8,031 nucleotides of DNA from Oribacterium sp. UBA4274 (GCA_002396005.1 DGVW01000032.1:409-8439), one strand, 5' to 3'. Numbered from the stretch's first letter, positions 1 to 6,716 are shown. Notes: generated from the letters alone by a model not told the origin. Numbers and translations: made by a program.

Positions 1-987
1 ATGCAGTTCTTCGGAGCTCGTGCAAACCTTGCAAAGTGCCTCCTTTACGCTATCAACGGCGGTGTTGATGAGAAGTTAAAGGAGCAGGTAGGTCCTGAGT
101 ACAAGCCTATCACATCAGAGTATCTTGATTACGATGAGGTTTGCCACAAGTATGACCAGATGATGGACTGGCTTGCAGGTGTATATGTCAATGTTCTCAA
201 CCTCATCCAGTACATGCACGACAAGTACTTCTATGAGGCTGCTGAGATGGCTCTTATCGATACTGATGTACGTCGTACATTCGCTACAGGTATTGCCGGC
301 TTCTCACACGTAGTTGATTCACTTTCAGCTATCAAGTATGCTAAGGTTAAGACTGTTCGTGATGAAGATGGTCTTGTAGTTGATTATGAGATCGAGGGTG
401 ATTTCCCAAGATACGGTAATGATGATGACCGTGCCGATGAGATCGCTGTTGAGCTTCTCAAGACATTCCTTACTAAGATCAAGAAGCATCACACATACAG
501 AGATTCAGAGCCTACAACATCTATCCTTACAATTACATCTAACGTTGTTTACGGTAAGGCTACAGGCGCAATGCCGGACGGTCGTAAGGCCGGCGCTCCA
601 CTTTCACCGGGAGCTAACCCAAGCTATGGTGCTGAAACATCAGGTCTTCTTGCATCTCTTAACTCAGTAGCTAAGCTTCCATATGAGTATGCACTTGATG
701 GTATTTCCAATACTCAGACAATCAACCCTGCAGCTCTTGGACACACTGAGGACGAGCAGTCTACAACTCTTGTAAGAGTTATGGATGGTTATTTTGCAAA
801 GGGCGCTCACCACGTAAATGTAAACGTATTTGGTGTTGAGAAGCTTAAGGATGCTATGGAGCACCCAGAGAAGCCTGAGTACGCTAACTTCACAATCCGT
901 GTATCCGGTTACGCTGTTAAGTTCATTGACCTTACAAGAGAGCAGCAGCTTGATGTAATCTCAAGAACTGAGCATAAGGCACTCTGA
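1..987 (+). CDS. pflB: Formate acetyltransferase (pyruvate formate-lyase), C-terminal part, 5' end outside window
   Basis: Cytoplasmic glycyl-radical enzyme that converts pyruvate and CoA to acetyl-CoA and formate in anaerobic fermentation. The 328 visible residues match the last ~330 of the ~760-residue family. The first residues (MQFFGARANLAK) correspond to the segment just after the catalytic Cys-Cys pair of E. coli PflB (C418/C419), so that pair lies about ten codons upstream of the window. The ATG at position 1 is therefore an internal methionine, not the start. The glycyl-radical motif RVSGYAVKF is intact, with the radical glycine at local residue 303 (bases 907-909), 26 residue positions counted to the C-terminus inclusive. 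Other family blocks seen are MHDKYFYEA, ADGLVVDYEIEG-like sequence (here DEDGLVVDYEIEG) and TITSNVVYGK. Codon use is strongly biased (ctt, aca, gta, gct), as expected for a highly expressed gene. The activase gene follows at 1204. Identity as PflB rather than a diol dehydratase relative is very likely from the near-collinear match. Confidence 0.97.
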   Translation: MQFFGARANLAKCLLYAINGGVDEKLKEQVGPEYKPITSEYLDYDEVCHKYDQMMDWLAGVYVNVLNLIQYMHDKYFYEAAEMALIDTDVRRTFATGIAGFSHVVDSLSAIKYAKVKTVRDEDGLVVDYEIEGDFPRYGNDDDRADEIAVELLKTFLTKIKKHHTYRDSEPTTSILTITSNVVYGKATGAMPDGRKAGAPLSPGANPSYGAETSGLLASLNSVAKLPYEYALDGISNTQTINPAALGHTEDEQSTTLVRVMDGYFAKGAHHVNVNVFGVEKLKDAMEHPEKPEYANFTIRVSGYAVKFIDLTREQQLDVISRTEHKAL

Positions 988-1001
988 TAAATGAAATAAT
1001 A

Positions 1002-1093
1002 GTGGGTATCAAGTGATATAGCACCCACCAATCATCATTGACCACACCCGTGTGTGATGATAGAGAGCATACTGGATTAATTTCAGATTAATC
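1002..1093 (+). other. Run of three inverted repeats downstream of pflB
   Basis: Three hairpins lie in the pflB-pflA spacer. First: GTGGGT (1002-1007) pairs with ACCCAC (1023-1028), with a smaller ATC/GAT stem inside. Second: ATCATCA (1031-1037) pairs with TGATGAT (1055-1061), continuing into CACA/TGTG around a CCCG loop, with a five-base bulge TTGAC on the left arm. Third: GATTAAT (1075-1081) pairs exactly with ATTAATC (1087-1093) around a five-base loop. None is followed by a T-run, so they are not standard intrinsic terminators. They could protect the pflB 3' end from exonucleases or be part of a structured leader for pflA. The pairing is seen in the sequence; the role is inference. Confidence 0.55.
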
Positions 1094-1102
1094 GAAAAAC
1101 CA

Positions 1103-1138
1103 ATAAGCCGCCGCTTTCTTCTGGGAGTGACGGCTTAT
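1103..1138 (+). terminator. Long hairpin between pflB and pflA (possible terminator or processing stem)
   Basis: ATAAGCCG (1103-1110) pairs perfectly with CGGCTTAT (1131-1138). After one C/A mismatch the stem continues as CGCTTTC (1112-1118) with GGGAGTG (1123-1129), including G-U pairs, around a TTCT loop, giving roughly 15 pairs. On the plus strand it is followed by ATTGTACTT, a poor U-tract. On the minus strand a run of five T follows, but no minus-strand gene ends here. It probably reduces or processes pflB readthrough into pflA, which would let pflB be expressed well above its activase. Classification as a terminator is uncertain; a stabilising or processing stem fits as well. Confidence 0.45.
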
Positions 1139-1190
1139 ATTGTACTTATGACATTTACGCGACGGAACGCGTGCGTCAAGCAAAGCTTAC

Positions 1191-1197
1191 AGGAGGG
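1191..1197 (+). promoter_or_regulatory. Ribosome binding site deciding the pflA start
   Basis: AGGAGGG ends six bases before the ATG at 1204, ideal spacing. The open frame extends upstream to a GTG at 1171, but that codon has no such site and would add 11 residues unlike the family N-terminus. Confidence 0.9.
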
Positions 1198-1203
1198 CAA
1201 ATT

Positions 1204-1941
1204 ATGGCTGAAGCAATCAAAGGAGCAATCCACAGCATTGAAACATTCGGCTCAGTTGATGGACCGGGAGTCAGATACATCGTATTTCTGAAGGGCTGTA
1301 ATATGAGATGTCGCTATTGTCATAATCCCGATACATGGGATTTTCACAGCGACGATATGCGTACAGCTGACGAAATTCTTGAGAATGCTGTCAGATATCG
1401 CGAGTATTGGGGCACTGATGGCGGAATAACAGTTAGCGGAGGAGACCCTCTTGTTCAGATTGATTTTGTGATTGATCTTTTCGAAAAGGCTAAGGCTATG
1501 GGCATTTCAACCTGTCTTGATACCTCTGCGCAGCCTTTCACCAGAGAGGAACCGTTCTTCAGCAAGTTCAACAGACTCATCAAGGTTACGGATACTGTGC
1601 TTTTTGACATAAAAGAAATCGATGATGAGAAGCATAAAAAACTCACTGGTCAGACCAACAAAAATATTCTGGATTGCTGCAACTATCTCAGTGAGCAGGG
1701 TGTTAATATGTGGATCCGTCACGTACTCGTTCCGGGACTCACAGATTCCGACGAAGAACTTATTGCAACAAAGAAGTTTATAGATACTCTCAAGACCGTA
1801 AAAAAAGTGGAAATCCTTCCATATCATAGCTTAGGAATCTACAAATACGAAAAACTCGGCATAAAGTATACTCTCAGTGACGTTCCTGCACCGGACGCAG
1901 AACTTGTTAAACATGCCGAGGAACTGCTCGGCATCAGATGA
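1204..1941 (+). CDS. pflA: Pyruvate formate-lyase-activating enzyme (radical SAM)
   Basis: Cytoplasmic radical-SAM enzyme that uses a [4Fe-4S] cluster and S-adenosylmethionine to abstract a hydrogen from the PflB radical glycine, switching PflB on under anaerobic conditions. The 245-residue product matches the family length (E. coli 246). The N-terminal block SIETFGSVDGPGVRYIVFLKGC is typical. The cluster motif CX3CX2C is C32, C36 and C39 (CNMRCRYCH). The SAM-binding GG motif is at about 78-82 (SGGDP), the DIK segment is D135-K137 and a WIRHVLVPGLTD block is at 170-181. The start at 1204 is set by the AGGAGGG site. It lies 216 bp after pflB in the usual pflB-pflA order. Whether it is transcribed only by readthrough through the hairpin-rich spacer or from its own promoter cannot be told; I saw no strong promoter. 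A clear terminator follows. No key residue appears to be missing. Confidence 0.97.
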   Translation: MAEAIKGAIHSIETFGSVDGPGVRYIVFLKGCNMRCRYCHNPDTWDFHSDDMRTADEILENAVRYREYWGTDGGITVSGGDPLVQIDFVIDLFEKAKAMGISTCLDTSAQPFTREEPFFSKFNRLIKVTDTVLFDIKEIDDEKHKKLTGQTNKNILDCCNYLSEQGVNMWIRHVLVPGLTDSDEELIATKKFIDTLKTVKKVEILPYHSLGIYKYEKLGIKYTLSDVPAPDAELVKHAEELLGIR

Positions 1942-2008
1942 TGAACCGTATGCATTATTATTCGGTGCTTATCAGCTATAACTATGAAGTGTAGATTGCT
2001 CTTTGGGA

Positions 2009-2038
2009 AATGCACAGGTATCCGCCTGTGCATTTTTT
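2009..2038 (+). terminator. Intrinsic terminator after pflA
   Basis: A perfect 10-bp stem, AATGCACAGG (2009-2018) with CCTGTGCATT (2025-2034), has a six-base loop TATCCG and runs straight into six T (2033-2038). It lies 67 bp after the pflA stop and ends the pfl transcript. Confidence 0.95.
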
Positions 2039-2192
2039 ATGTCAATAATCACAACTACTGCCGTATTGATATTATGAAGTGAGTATTAATAAATGCTATC
2101 CCCTGTGATAAAATGAAGTATATGGATTGATATGTTTTCGCCTTGATATGTACAAAGTTGATGTGGACTATTTTACTCACGTCACTATGAAC

Positions 2193-2197
2193 GGAGG
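2193..2197 (+). promoter_or_regulatory. Ribosome binding site deciding the ATPase start
   Basis: GGAGG lies seven bases before the ATG at 2205. The open frame continues upstream to a TTG at 2127 that has no purine-rich site, so the shorter protein is preferred. The rest of the spacer (2039-2192) is AT-rich. It has two copies of TTGATATG (2127-2134 and 2143-2150), which look -35-like, but no well-spaced -10, so I do not call a promoter there. Confidence 0.85.
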
Positions 2198-2204
2198 ATT
2201 ATAT

Positions 2205-3764
2205 ATGTTATTAAATGACAGAATTTGGGTTGGATTAGACAAAGACACAGGAGAACGAATATCCATCCTGCCAAACATGGCCAACCGTCATGGTCTGATT
2301 GCAGGAGCAACCGGAACAGGAAAGACTATAACTCTCAAGGTTCTTGCAGAGTCATTCAGCGATTTGGGTGTACCTGTATTCCTTTCAGATGTAAAAGGTG
2401 ATCTTGCCGGCATGATCAAGCCTGGGACTGACAGTGCTGATATGCAGGAACGAATCAAATCTTTCGGTCTGGAAGATTCCGGATTTTCATTTCATGCATA
2501 TCCTACACAATTTTGGGATATAGATGGCAGGAAAGGCCTGTCTCTCAGAACAACGGTGAGTGAATTCGGACCGACTTTATTATCACGTATTTTGGGGATT
2601 ACAGATCTTCAGTCTGACATCCTCACCATCATTTTCAGAATTGCCGACGAAGAAGATCTTTTACTTCTGGACACTAAGGATCTGAAGGCTATGATCCAGT
2701 ATGTGACTCAGAACAACAAAGCCTACAGTGCCCGGTATGGTAATATGACTACCGCATCACTCAACGCAATTCTGAGATCAGTAGTTGCCCTTGAGACTGC
2801 AGGTGCCGACAGATTCTTTGGCGAACCTGCTATAGACATACATGATTTCTTTAAGGTGAGCAGTGATGGGAAAGGTATGATCAACATACTTGATGCCGAA
2901 AGCACCATACAGAATCCTACGATTTATTCCACCTTCATGCTGTACATGTTATCTGAACTTTTTGAACAGCTGCCTGAAGTAGGTGACCTTGATAAACCTA
3001 AGATGGTCTTTTTCTTTGATGAAGCACATCTTTTGTTTAACGGTGCCCCTAAGGCACTTATCCAAAAAATCGAACAGGTTGTTAAGCTTATCCGTTCAAA
3101 GGGCATAGGTGTTTACTTCATCAGCCAGAATCCTTCTGATATACCCGATGGTGTTCTTGCACAGCTTGGAAACAAGGTTCAGCACGCATTACATGCATAT
3201 ACTCCTGCAGAGGAGAAAAAGATAAAGTCTGCGGCGGCATCTTTCAGGAAAAATGATAAATTTGATACAGCAGAAATACTTCAGAATCTTGGCACAGGAG
3301 AAGCATTGATTTCCTTCCTGGATCAGGATGGAAAACCGGATATGGTGAGAAACTGCCGCATCCTGCCACCTGAGTCCAAGATGGGTTCTGTAGATGATAC
3401 TTCAAGACTTGTTGTGATGAACTCCTCTGATCTTGCAGGCAAGTACGATGAAACCATCGACAGAGACTCCGCATACGAGTTCTTCAAGCGGCTTACTGAT
3501 GAGGCTACCGCTGAGGCAGCAAGACTTGAAGCTGAAAAACAGGCTGAAAAGGAGGCTCTTGCGGCGGCAAAAGAGCAGGAAAAGGCAAACAGGGCAAAAC
3601 TTTCTGCGGCAAGATCCGTAGGGCGTTCCACAGCCGGCACATTGGGACGAGAGGCGGGCAGTGCTATCGGAAAAACCTTCCTTGGCGGCTTTGGCAAACG
3701 CATCGGAGGAAATGTTGGTGCCGCCCTGGGAAGAGGTCTTTTGGATACCTTTTTTAAAAAGTAA
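2205..3764 (+). CDS. HerA-like / DUF853 (YjgR-type) P-loop ATPase
   Basis: A 519-residue protein of the DUF853 family (HerA_C, YjgR of E. coli), related to HerA/FtsK-type DNA-translocating ATPases; its biological role is not established. The N-terminus leads directly into a Walker A motif GATGTGKT (G34-T41). Walker B is a hydrophobic strand KMVFFF ending in D272-E273 (DEAH). A sensor-like QNPSDIP block follows at Q308, then the family signature LAQLGNKVQHALHAYTP. Residues ~431-469 are rich in Ala, Glu and Lys and should form a helix or coiled coil. The last ~50 are Gly-rich and basic (SVGRSTAGTLGREAGS onward), ending in DTFFKK. No signal peptide or membrane segment is seen, so it is probably cytoplasmic. 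It appears to stand alone: a terminator lies before its leader and another right after its stop. True archaeal HerA usually sits beside nurA; none is present here. Family assignment is firm, function unknown. Confidence 0.93.
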   Translation: MLLNDRIWVGLDKDTGERISILPNMANRHGLIAGATGTGKTITLKVLAESFSDLGVPVFLSDVKGDLAGMIKPGTDSADMQERIKSFGLEDSGFSFHAYPTQFWDIDGRKGLSLRTTVSEFGPTLLSRILGITDLQSDILTIIFRIADEEDLLLLDTKDLKAMIQYVTQNNKAYSARYGNMTTASLNAILRSVVALETAGADRFFGEPAIDIHDFFKVSSDGKGMINILDAESTIQNPTIYSTFMLYMLSELFEQLPEVGDLDKPKMVFFFDEAHLLFNGAPKALIQKIEQVVKLIRSKGIGVYFISQNPSDIPDGVLAQLGNKVQHALHAYTPAEEKKIKSAAASFRKNDKFDTAEILQNLGTGEALISFLDQDGKPDMVRNCRILPPESKMGSVDDTSRLVVMNSSDLAGKYDETIDRDSAYEFFKRLTDEATAEAARLEAEKQAEKEALAAAKEQEKANRAKLSAARSVGRSTAGTLGREAGSAIGKTFLGGFGKRIGGNVGAALGRGLLDTFFKK

Positions 3765-3766
3765 AG

Positions 3767-3812
3767 AAAAAAGAATCGATAATCTCCGACGAGATTCATC
3801 GATTCTTTTTTT
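3767..3812. terminator. Strong bidirectional terminator between convergent genes
   Basis: AAGAATCGAT (3771-3780) followed by AATCTC (3781-3786) pairs with GAGATT (3791-3796) and ATCGATTCTT (3798-3807). This gives 16 pairs with one bulged C (3797) and a CGAC loop. An A-run precedes it (3764-3772 region) and seven T follow (3806-3812), so both strands read as stem plus U-tract. It begins right after the ATPase stop and lies 56 bp beyond the stop of the minus-strand CPBP gene, so it can end both transcripts. Confidence 0.93.
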
Positions 3813-3867
3813 ATCTATCATAAGATTGAATCCTGATATATTACATGCTGTAATTAATTGCTAAAAA

Positions 3868-4734
3868 TCATAGAATGATGGTCACAACTGTAAGAATCAA
3901 ATAGAACGCTGTAATAATGACAACCGGGGCAGTAGTGAACCACGCCTTCAGATTGCTTCCCAGCTCCTGTTCATGATTGATATCCCGGATGATTTTTGTA
4001 AAATTCTTTATAACAGTAACAAATACCGTGATCATGCCTCCAAATATCAAAAACATATACAGCGCAGTGATAAGCGTATGGTCTACCGCAAATTCATTTA
4101 ATACTATCGCAAGCAGATTGTTGCTCATATGGATCATGATAGAATATTGAATACCATAAGCTTCTCTCGTCCATGCAAGGACAACCCCGATCAAAAATGC
4201 CGGCAGAAGCTGTATGATATTTATATGCATAAGTCCAAACAAAAGAGCTGTTATAATTATGGCAAAAATCCTGCCGTATCTCCTCAGATTGCCATAGATA
4301 AGTCCCCTGTACAAAAGCTCCTCAAACAAGGGAGCCATGAGAACGGCGTATATTATGTCAAAGATATTTGTTAAATCTGTCTTGCTTGCCGCATCCATAG
4401 AACTGCCTAACTCATAGCCATGACTGGCTAACCAGTCAACGAAGGGGTTCATGATATAGGATGTGAGTCCCTGGATACCATACACTATGAGCAGAAGCCA
4501 CATGAACTTGAGAGGTCCAAAGCTTTTATAGCTGATGTTCACATCCGTGATGCCCAGAAGCAAAAGGGCAACCGTCAGTGCTGTGATACTTGATGCAATC
4601 ATGGAAATATATTCATTTGAATAGATATTGGAGCCATAGGATATGAGCAGTGCTCCTCCTCCCTGAAAGATAAGCTCATAAATAAGTGTCACTACTGCGA
4701 TCTTTGTAAATAACCGCTTCTTTGATTTGTTCAT
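3868..4734 (-). CDS. CPBP-family intramembrane metalloprotease (CAAX protease-like)
   Basis: An integral membrane protein of 288 residues belonging to the CPBP/Abi family (Rce1-like glutamate-type intramembrane proteases). The three family motifs are present: EExxxR as E138-E139 and R143 (EELLYRG), FxxxH as F166-H170 (FGLMH) and HxxxN as H202-N206 (HMSNN). Hydrophobic stretches suitable for membrane helices lie at about 12-32, 42-61, 76-94, 125-137, 156-175, 176-188, 222-243 and 266-288. The last helix follows a polar loop of about 20 residues and runs to the very C-terminus, beyond the catalytic core. The start is supported by GGAGTG (4742-4747, complement) seven bases ahead of ATG. The substrate is unknown. 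Family members include prenyl-protein processing enzymes, bacteriocin self-immunity proteins and regulators, but no bacteriocin gene or CAAX-like partner is visible here. It is a single gene, divergent from recJ. Confidence 0.92.
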   Translation of the reverse strand: MNKSKKRLFTKIAVVTLIYELIFQGGGALLISYGSNIYSNEYISMIASSITALTVALLLLGITDVNISYKSFGPLKFMWLLLIVYGIQGLTSYIMNPFVDWLASHGYELGSSMDAASKTDLTNIFDIIYAVLMAPLFEELLYRGLIYGNLRRYGRIFAIIITALLFGLMHINIIQLLPAFLIGVVLAWTREAYGIQYSIMIHMSNNLLAIVLNEFAVDHTLITALYMFLIFGGMITVFVTVIKNFTKIIRDINHEQELGSNLKAWFTTAPVVIITAFYLILTVVTIIL

Positions 4735-4777
4735 ATAATCTCACTCCGTAAAAAAACTTCAGCAATCCATATATATC

Positions 4778-4799
4778 TTATCGTCATATATTGCGATAA
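4778..4799. promoter_or_regulatory. Operator-like dyad TTATCG-N10-CGATAA
   Basis: TTATCG at 4778-4783 and its exact reverse complement CGATAA at 4794-4799 are separated by ten bases. The half-sites are about 16 bp apart (start to start), between one and two helical turns, and cover the putative -10 of the CPBP gene. This suggests a binding site for a dimeric regulator; the protein is unknown. The symmetry is seen directly and the role is inferred. Confidence 0.35.
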
Positions 4800-4810
4800 A
4801 TAAAGGTCAA
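4783..4810 (-). promoter_or_regulatory. Candidate promoter of the CPBP protease gene
   Basis: Read on the minus strand, TTGACC (4810-4805) is separated by 16 bases from TATGAC (4788-4783). The -35 is five of six to consensus and the -10 four of six. This would give a leader of about 40 bases before the ATG. The -10 partly overlaps a TTATCG/CGATAA dyad. It is predicted by eye only. Confidence 0.4.
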
Positions 4811-4839
4811 GAAATATCAAGCCCTATAAAAAAAATTAA

Positions 4840-4856
4840 ACATCAGGTTCCGATGT
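4840..4856. promoter_or_regulatory. Operator-like dyad ACATC-N7-GATGT in the recJ promoter region
   Basis: ACATC (4840-4844) and GATGT (4852-4856) are exact reverse complements around a seven-base centre AGGTTCC that is itself partly symmetric. The dyad fills the spacer just upstream of an extended -10 element (4856-4864). It could be an operator or chance; five-base arms are short. Confidence 0.3.
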
Positions 4857-4888
4857 GTTATACTGAAGATTGTTTTTGCATATATAAT
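4856..4888 (+). promoter_or_regulatory. Candidate -10 elements for recJ-glyA
   Basis: Two possibilities are seen. One is an extended -10, TG-T-TATACT (4856-4864), with a weak TTAAAC at 4836-4841 as -35 at 17 bp and an A-rich tract (4827-4840) just upstream that could help RNA polymerase. The second is a perfect TATAAT at 4883-4888 without a good -35 at the right distance. Either would give a 60- to 90-base leader before the recJ ATG. Which is used is not decided by sequence. Confidence 0.4.
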
Positions 4889-4949
4889 GCTGCCAAAACA
4901 TAACTATACATCTTTTTTATCAATTAGATTTTAACATAAGGATTTTTAT

Positions 4950-6701
4950 ATGAAAAAATGGTTTTTATATAACAAAAAGGCGGATTTCAAAGCTATCGCC
5001 GATAAATTCGATATAGATCAGGTGACTGCAAGGATACTGAGAAACAGGGACATCAATTCTGAAGCGCAGATAAATCAGTATCTGCACGGTTCTCTCGAGG
5101 AGGATCTGCATTCGCCGCTGTATCTTCCGGACGCTATCAAGTGTATGAATCAGCTCAACAGGGCTATAGCAGAAAAGGCACATATACGTGTTGTCGGAGA
5201 TTATGATGTTGACGGGGTTTGCGCAACCTACATACTTGTCAAGGGACTCCGGCGTCTGGGGGCTAATGTTGATTATGTGCTGCCTGACAGAATCAAGGAC
5301 GGCTACGGCATCAATGTAAACATTATCGACAAGGCCAAAGAGGACGGCGTTAATCTCATTCTGACCTGCGATAACGGCATCGCAGCAATCGACGAACTGA
5401 AACATGCACGTGAAATAGGTCTCAATGTCATCGTCACGGATCATCATGATCTGAGGCAAAATCAGGACGAGGACTTCGGATGTGAGTCCAGAGATATCCT
5501 CCCACCTGCAAATGCGGTTGTTAATGCCAAAAGAGAGGACAGCCGCTACCCGTTTTCAGACATTTGCGGTGCTGTTGTTGCATGGAAAATCATCATCCTT
5601 TTATATCAGAATCATGCGATTCCCGAAGAGGAATATTATGATTTTCTTGAATTTGCCGCCATCGCAACGATCTGTGATGTCATGGATCTGAAGGACGAGA
5701 ACCGTACCATCGTAAAGTTTGGCCTGCAGCAGCTTAAGCAGACCACCAATATAGGTCTCAGGGCGCTTTTGGAGGTACAGGAACTGATAACCAGTGAACA
5801 TATATCCTCCTACCATATCGGATACATAATCGGGCCTTGCATAAATGCCGGCGGTCGTCTCAAATCTGCCGAGATTGCTCTTGACCTGTTCCTGACAGAA
5901 GACCGGGCAGAGGCATTGGAAAAAGCCGCAAAACTAAAGGATCTTAATGATTCCAGAAAAAATATGACTATCGAAGCAACTCAAGAAGCCTTCAAGCAGG
6001 TAGAAGAACGCTATATGCGTTATCCCGTGCTGGTTGTATATCTACCCGAACTTCATGAAAGCCTGGCGGGAATTGTAGCAGGAAGGCTACGGGAAAAATA
6101 CTACAGACCTTCTTTCGTTATAACGAGAGCAGATAGTCCTGACCAGGGAAATGTCATGGTCAAGGGTTCCGGCCGCAGCATTGAGGGCTACTCCATGTCT
6201 GAAAAGCTACAGGAGGTTAGTGACCTTCTGCTGAAATGGGGCGGACATCCTATGGCTGCAGGGTTCAGTCTTCTGGAGAAAGACATTGATACCTTCAGGC
6301 TCGAACTCAACAAAAGATGCGGACTCACAAAAGAGCAGCTAATCGATAAAATCTGGATAGATGTGCCTATGCCGATTGATTATATTTCGGATAACCTGAT
6401 CCACGATTTTGAGAAGCTGGAGCCTTTTGGAAAGGGTAACGAAAAGCCTTGTTTTGCTACAAAAAACCTGGCGATTTCAGACTGTAAGGTTTTCGGCAAG
6501 AACAGAAATGTTGTAAAAATGAAATTATTGTCTGACGGCGGTTGCTTAATGGATGGCCTTATCTTTACAAACGGTGACGACTTTTTAAGGCAGAAGGGCA
6601 ATATGAGCAAAATAGATGTGGTTTACTATCCACAAATTAATGAATATAATGGAACTCAAAGTCTTCAGATCGTTATTGATGACTATCAACTGAAGCCTTA
6701 A
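4950..6701 (+). CDS. recJ: Single-stranded-DNA-specific 5'-3' exonuclease RecJ
   Basis: Cytoplasmic DHH-family nuclease that degrades single-stranded DNA 5' to 3' in recombination, mismatch and base-excision repair. At 583 residues it is the usual length (E. coli 577). The metal-binding motifs are complete: DYDVD at 84-88, CDNG at 140-143, TDHHD with D164-H165-H166, and ATICDVMD with D243. The GPCINAGGRL segment is at 295-304. The DHHA1 domain carries HESLAGIVAGRL (369-380), GSGRS (406-410) and GGHPMAAG (431-438), followed by the C-terminal OB-type domain from about 465 (EPFGKGNEKP at 491-500). The ATG at 4950 follows TAAGGA with seven bases between, and MKKWFLYNK is a plausible start. glyA begins 25 bp after its stop with no terminator, so the two are probably co-transcribed. 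Frame and motifs are intact, with no sign of decay. Confidence 0.96.
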   Translation: MKKWFLYNKKADFKAIADKFDIDQVTARILRNRDINSEAQINQYLHGSLEEDLHSPLYLPDAIKCMNQLNRAIAEKAHIRVVGDYDVDGVCATYILVKGLRRLGANVDYVLPDRIKDGYGINVNIIDKAKEDGVNLILTCDNGIAAIDELKHAREIGLNVIVTDHHDLRQNQDEDFGCESRDILPPANAVVNAKREDSRYPFSDICGAVVAWKIIILLYQNHAIPEEEYYDFLEFAAIATICDVMDLKDENRTIVKFGLQQLKQTTNIGLRALLEVQELITSEHISSYHIGYIIGPCINAGGRLKSAEIALDLFLTEDRAEALEKAAKLKDLNDSRKNMTIEATQEAFKQVEERYMRYPVLVVYLPELHESLAGIVAGRLREKYYRPSFVITRADSPDQGNVMVKGSGRSIEGYSMSEKLQEVSDLLLKWGGHPMAAGFSLLEKDIDTFRLELNKRCGLTKEQLIDKIWIDVPMPIDYISDNLIHDFEKLEPFGKGNEKPCFATKNLAISDCKVFGKNRNVVKMKLLSDGGCLMDGLIFTNGDDFLRQKGNMSKIDVVYYPQINEYNGTQSLQIVIDDYQLKP

Positions 6702-6716
6702 ATATTTCTTTATAGT

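Noticed and set aside
1..3. ATG at the first base as the start of pflB
   Set aside because: The residue matches an internal methionine of the family shortly after the catalytic cysteines; the gene continues upstream of the window.
1171..1203. GTG at 1171 as the start of pflA
   Set aside because: There is no ribosome binding site before it, while AGGAGGG sits at ideal distance before ATG 1204; the extra residues do not fit the family.
2042..2069. TCAATA/TATTGA inverted repeat after the pflA terminator
   Set aside because: Short AT-rich arms with a 16-base gap are easily explained by chance, and no promoter is placed well around it.
2127..2150. Two direct copies of TTGATATG as a regulatory repeat or promoter
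   Set aside because: Eight-base AT-rich copies are weak evidence, and neither has a good -10 at 16-18 bp.
2127..2204. TTG at 2127 as the start of the ATPase
   Set aside because: It has no ribosome binding site. GGAGG before ATG 2205 is much better, and homology begins soon after that ATG.
3323..3821. Minus-strand open frames of 158 and 139 codons over the 3' end of the ATPase gene
   Set aside because: They are antisense to a clearly coding region, have low-complexity products (Ser/Ala/Phe-rich) and run across the terminator; they are shadows of the Ala/Lys-rich coding strand.
4965..5459. Minus-strand open frame of 164 codons inside recJ
   Set aside because: It is antisense to the conserved DHH motifs of recJ, with no recognisable domain or supporting ribosome binding site.
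2205..6701. A HerA-like ATPase plus RecJ nuclease as a DNA-processing or defence system
   Set aside because: The two genes are on separate transcripts, split by a convergent membrane protease gene and a strong terminator. RecJ looks like the standard housekeeping enzyme, so there is no support for a system beyond proximity.
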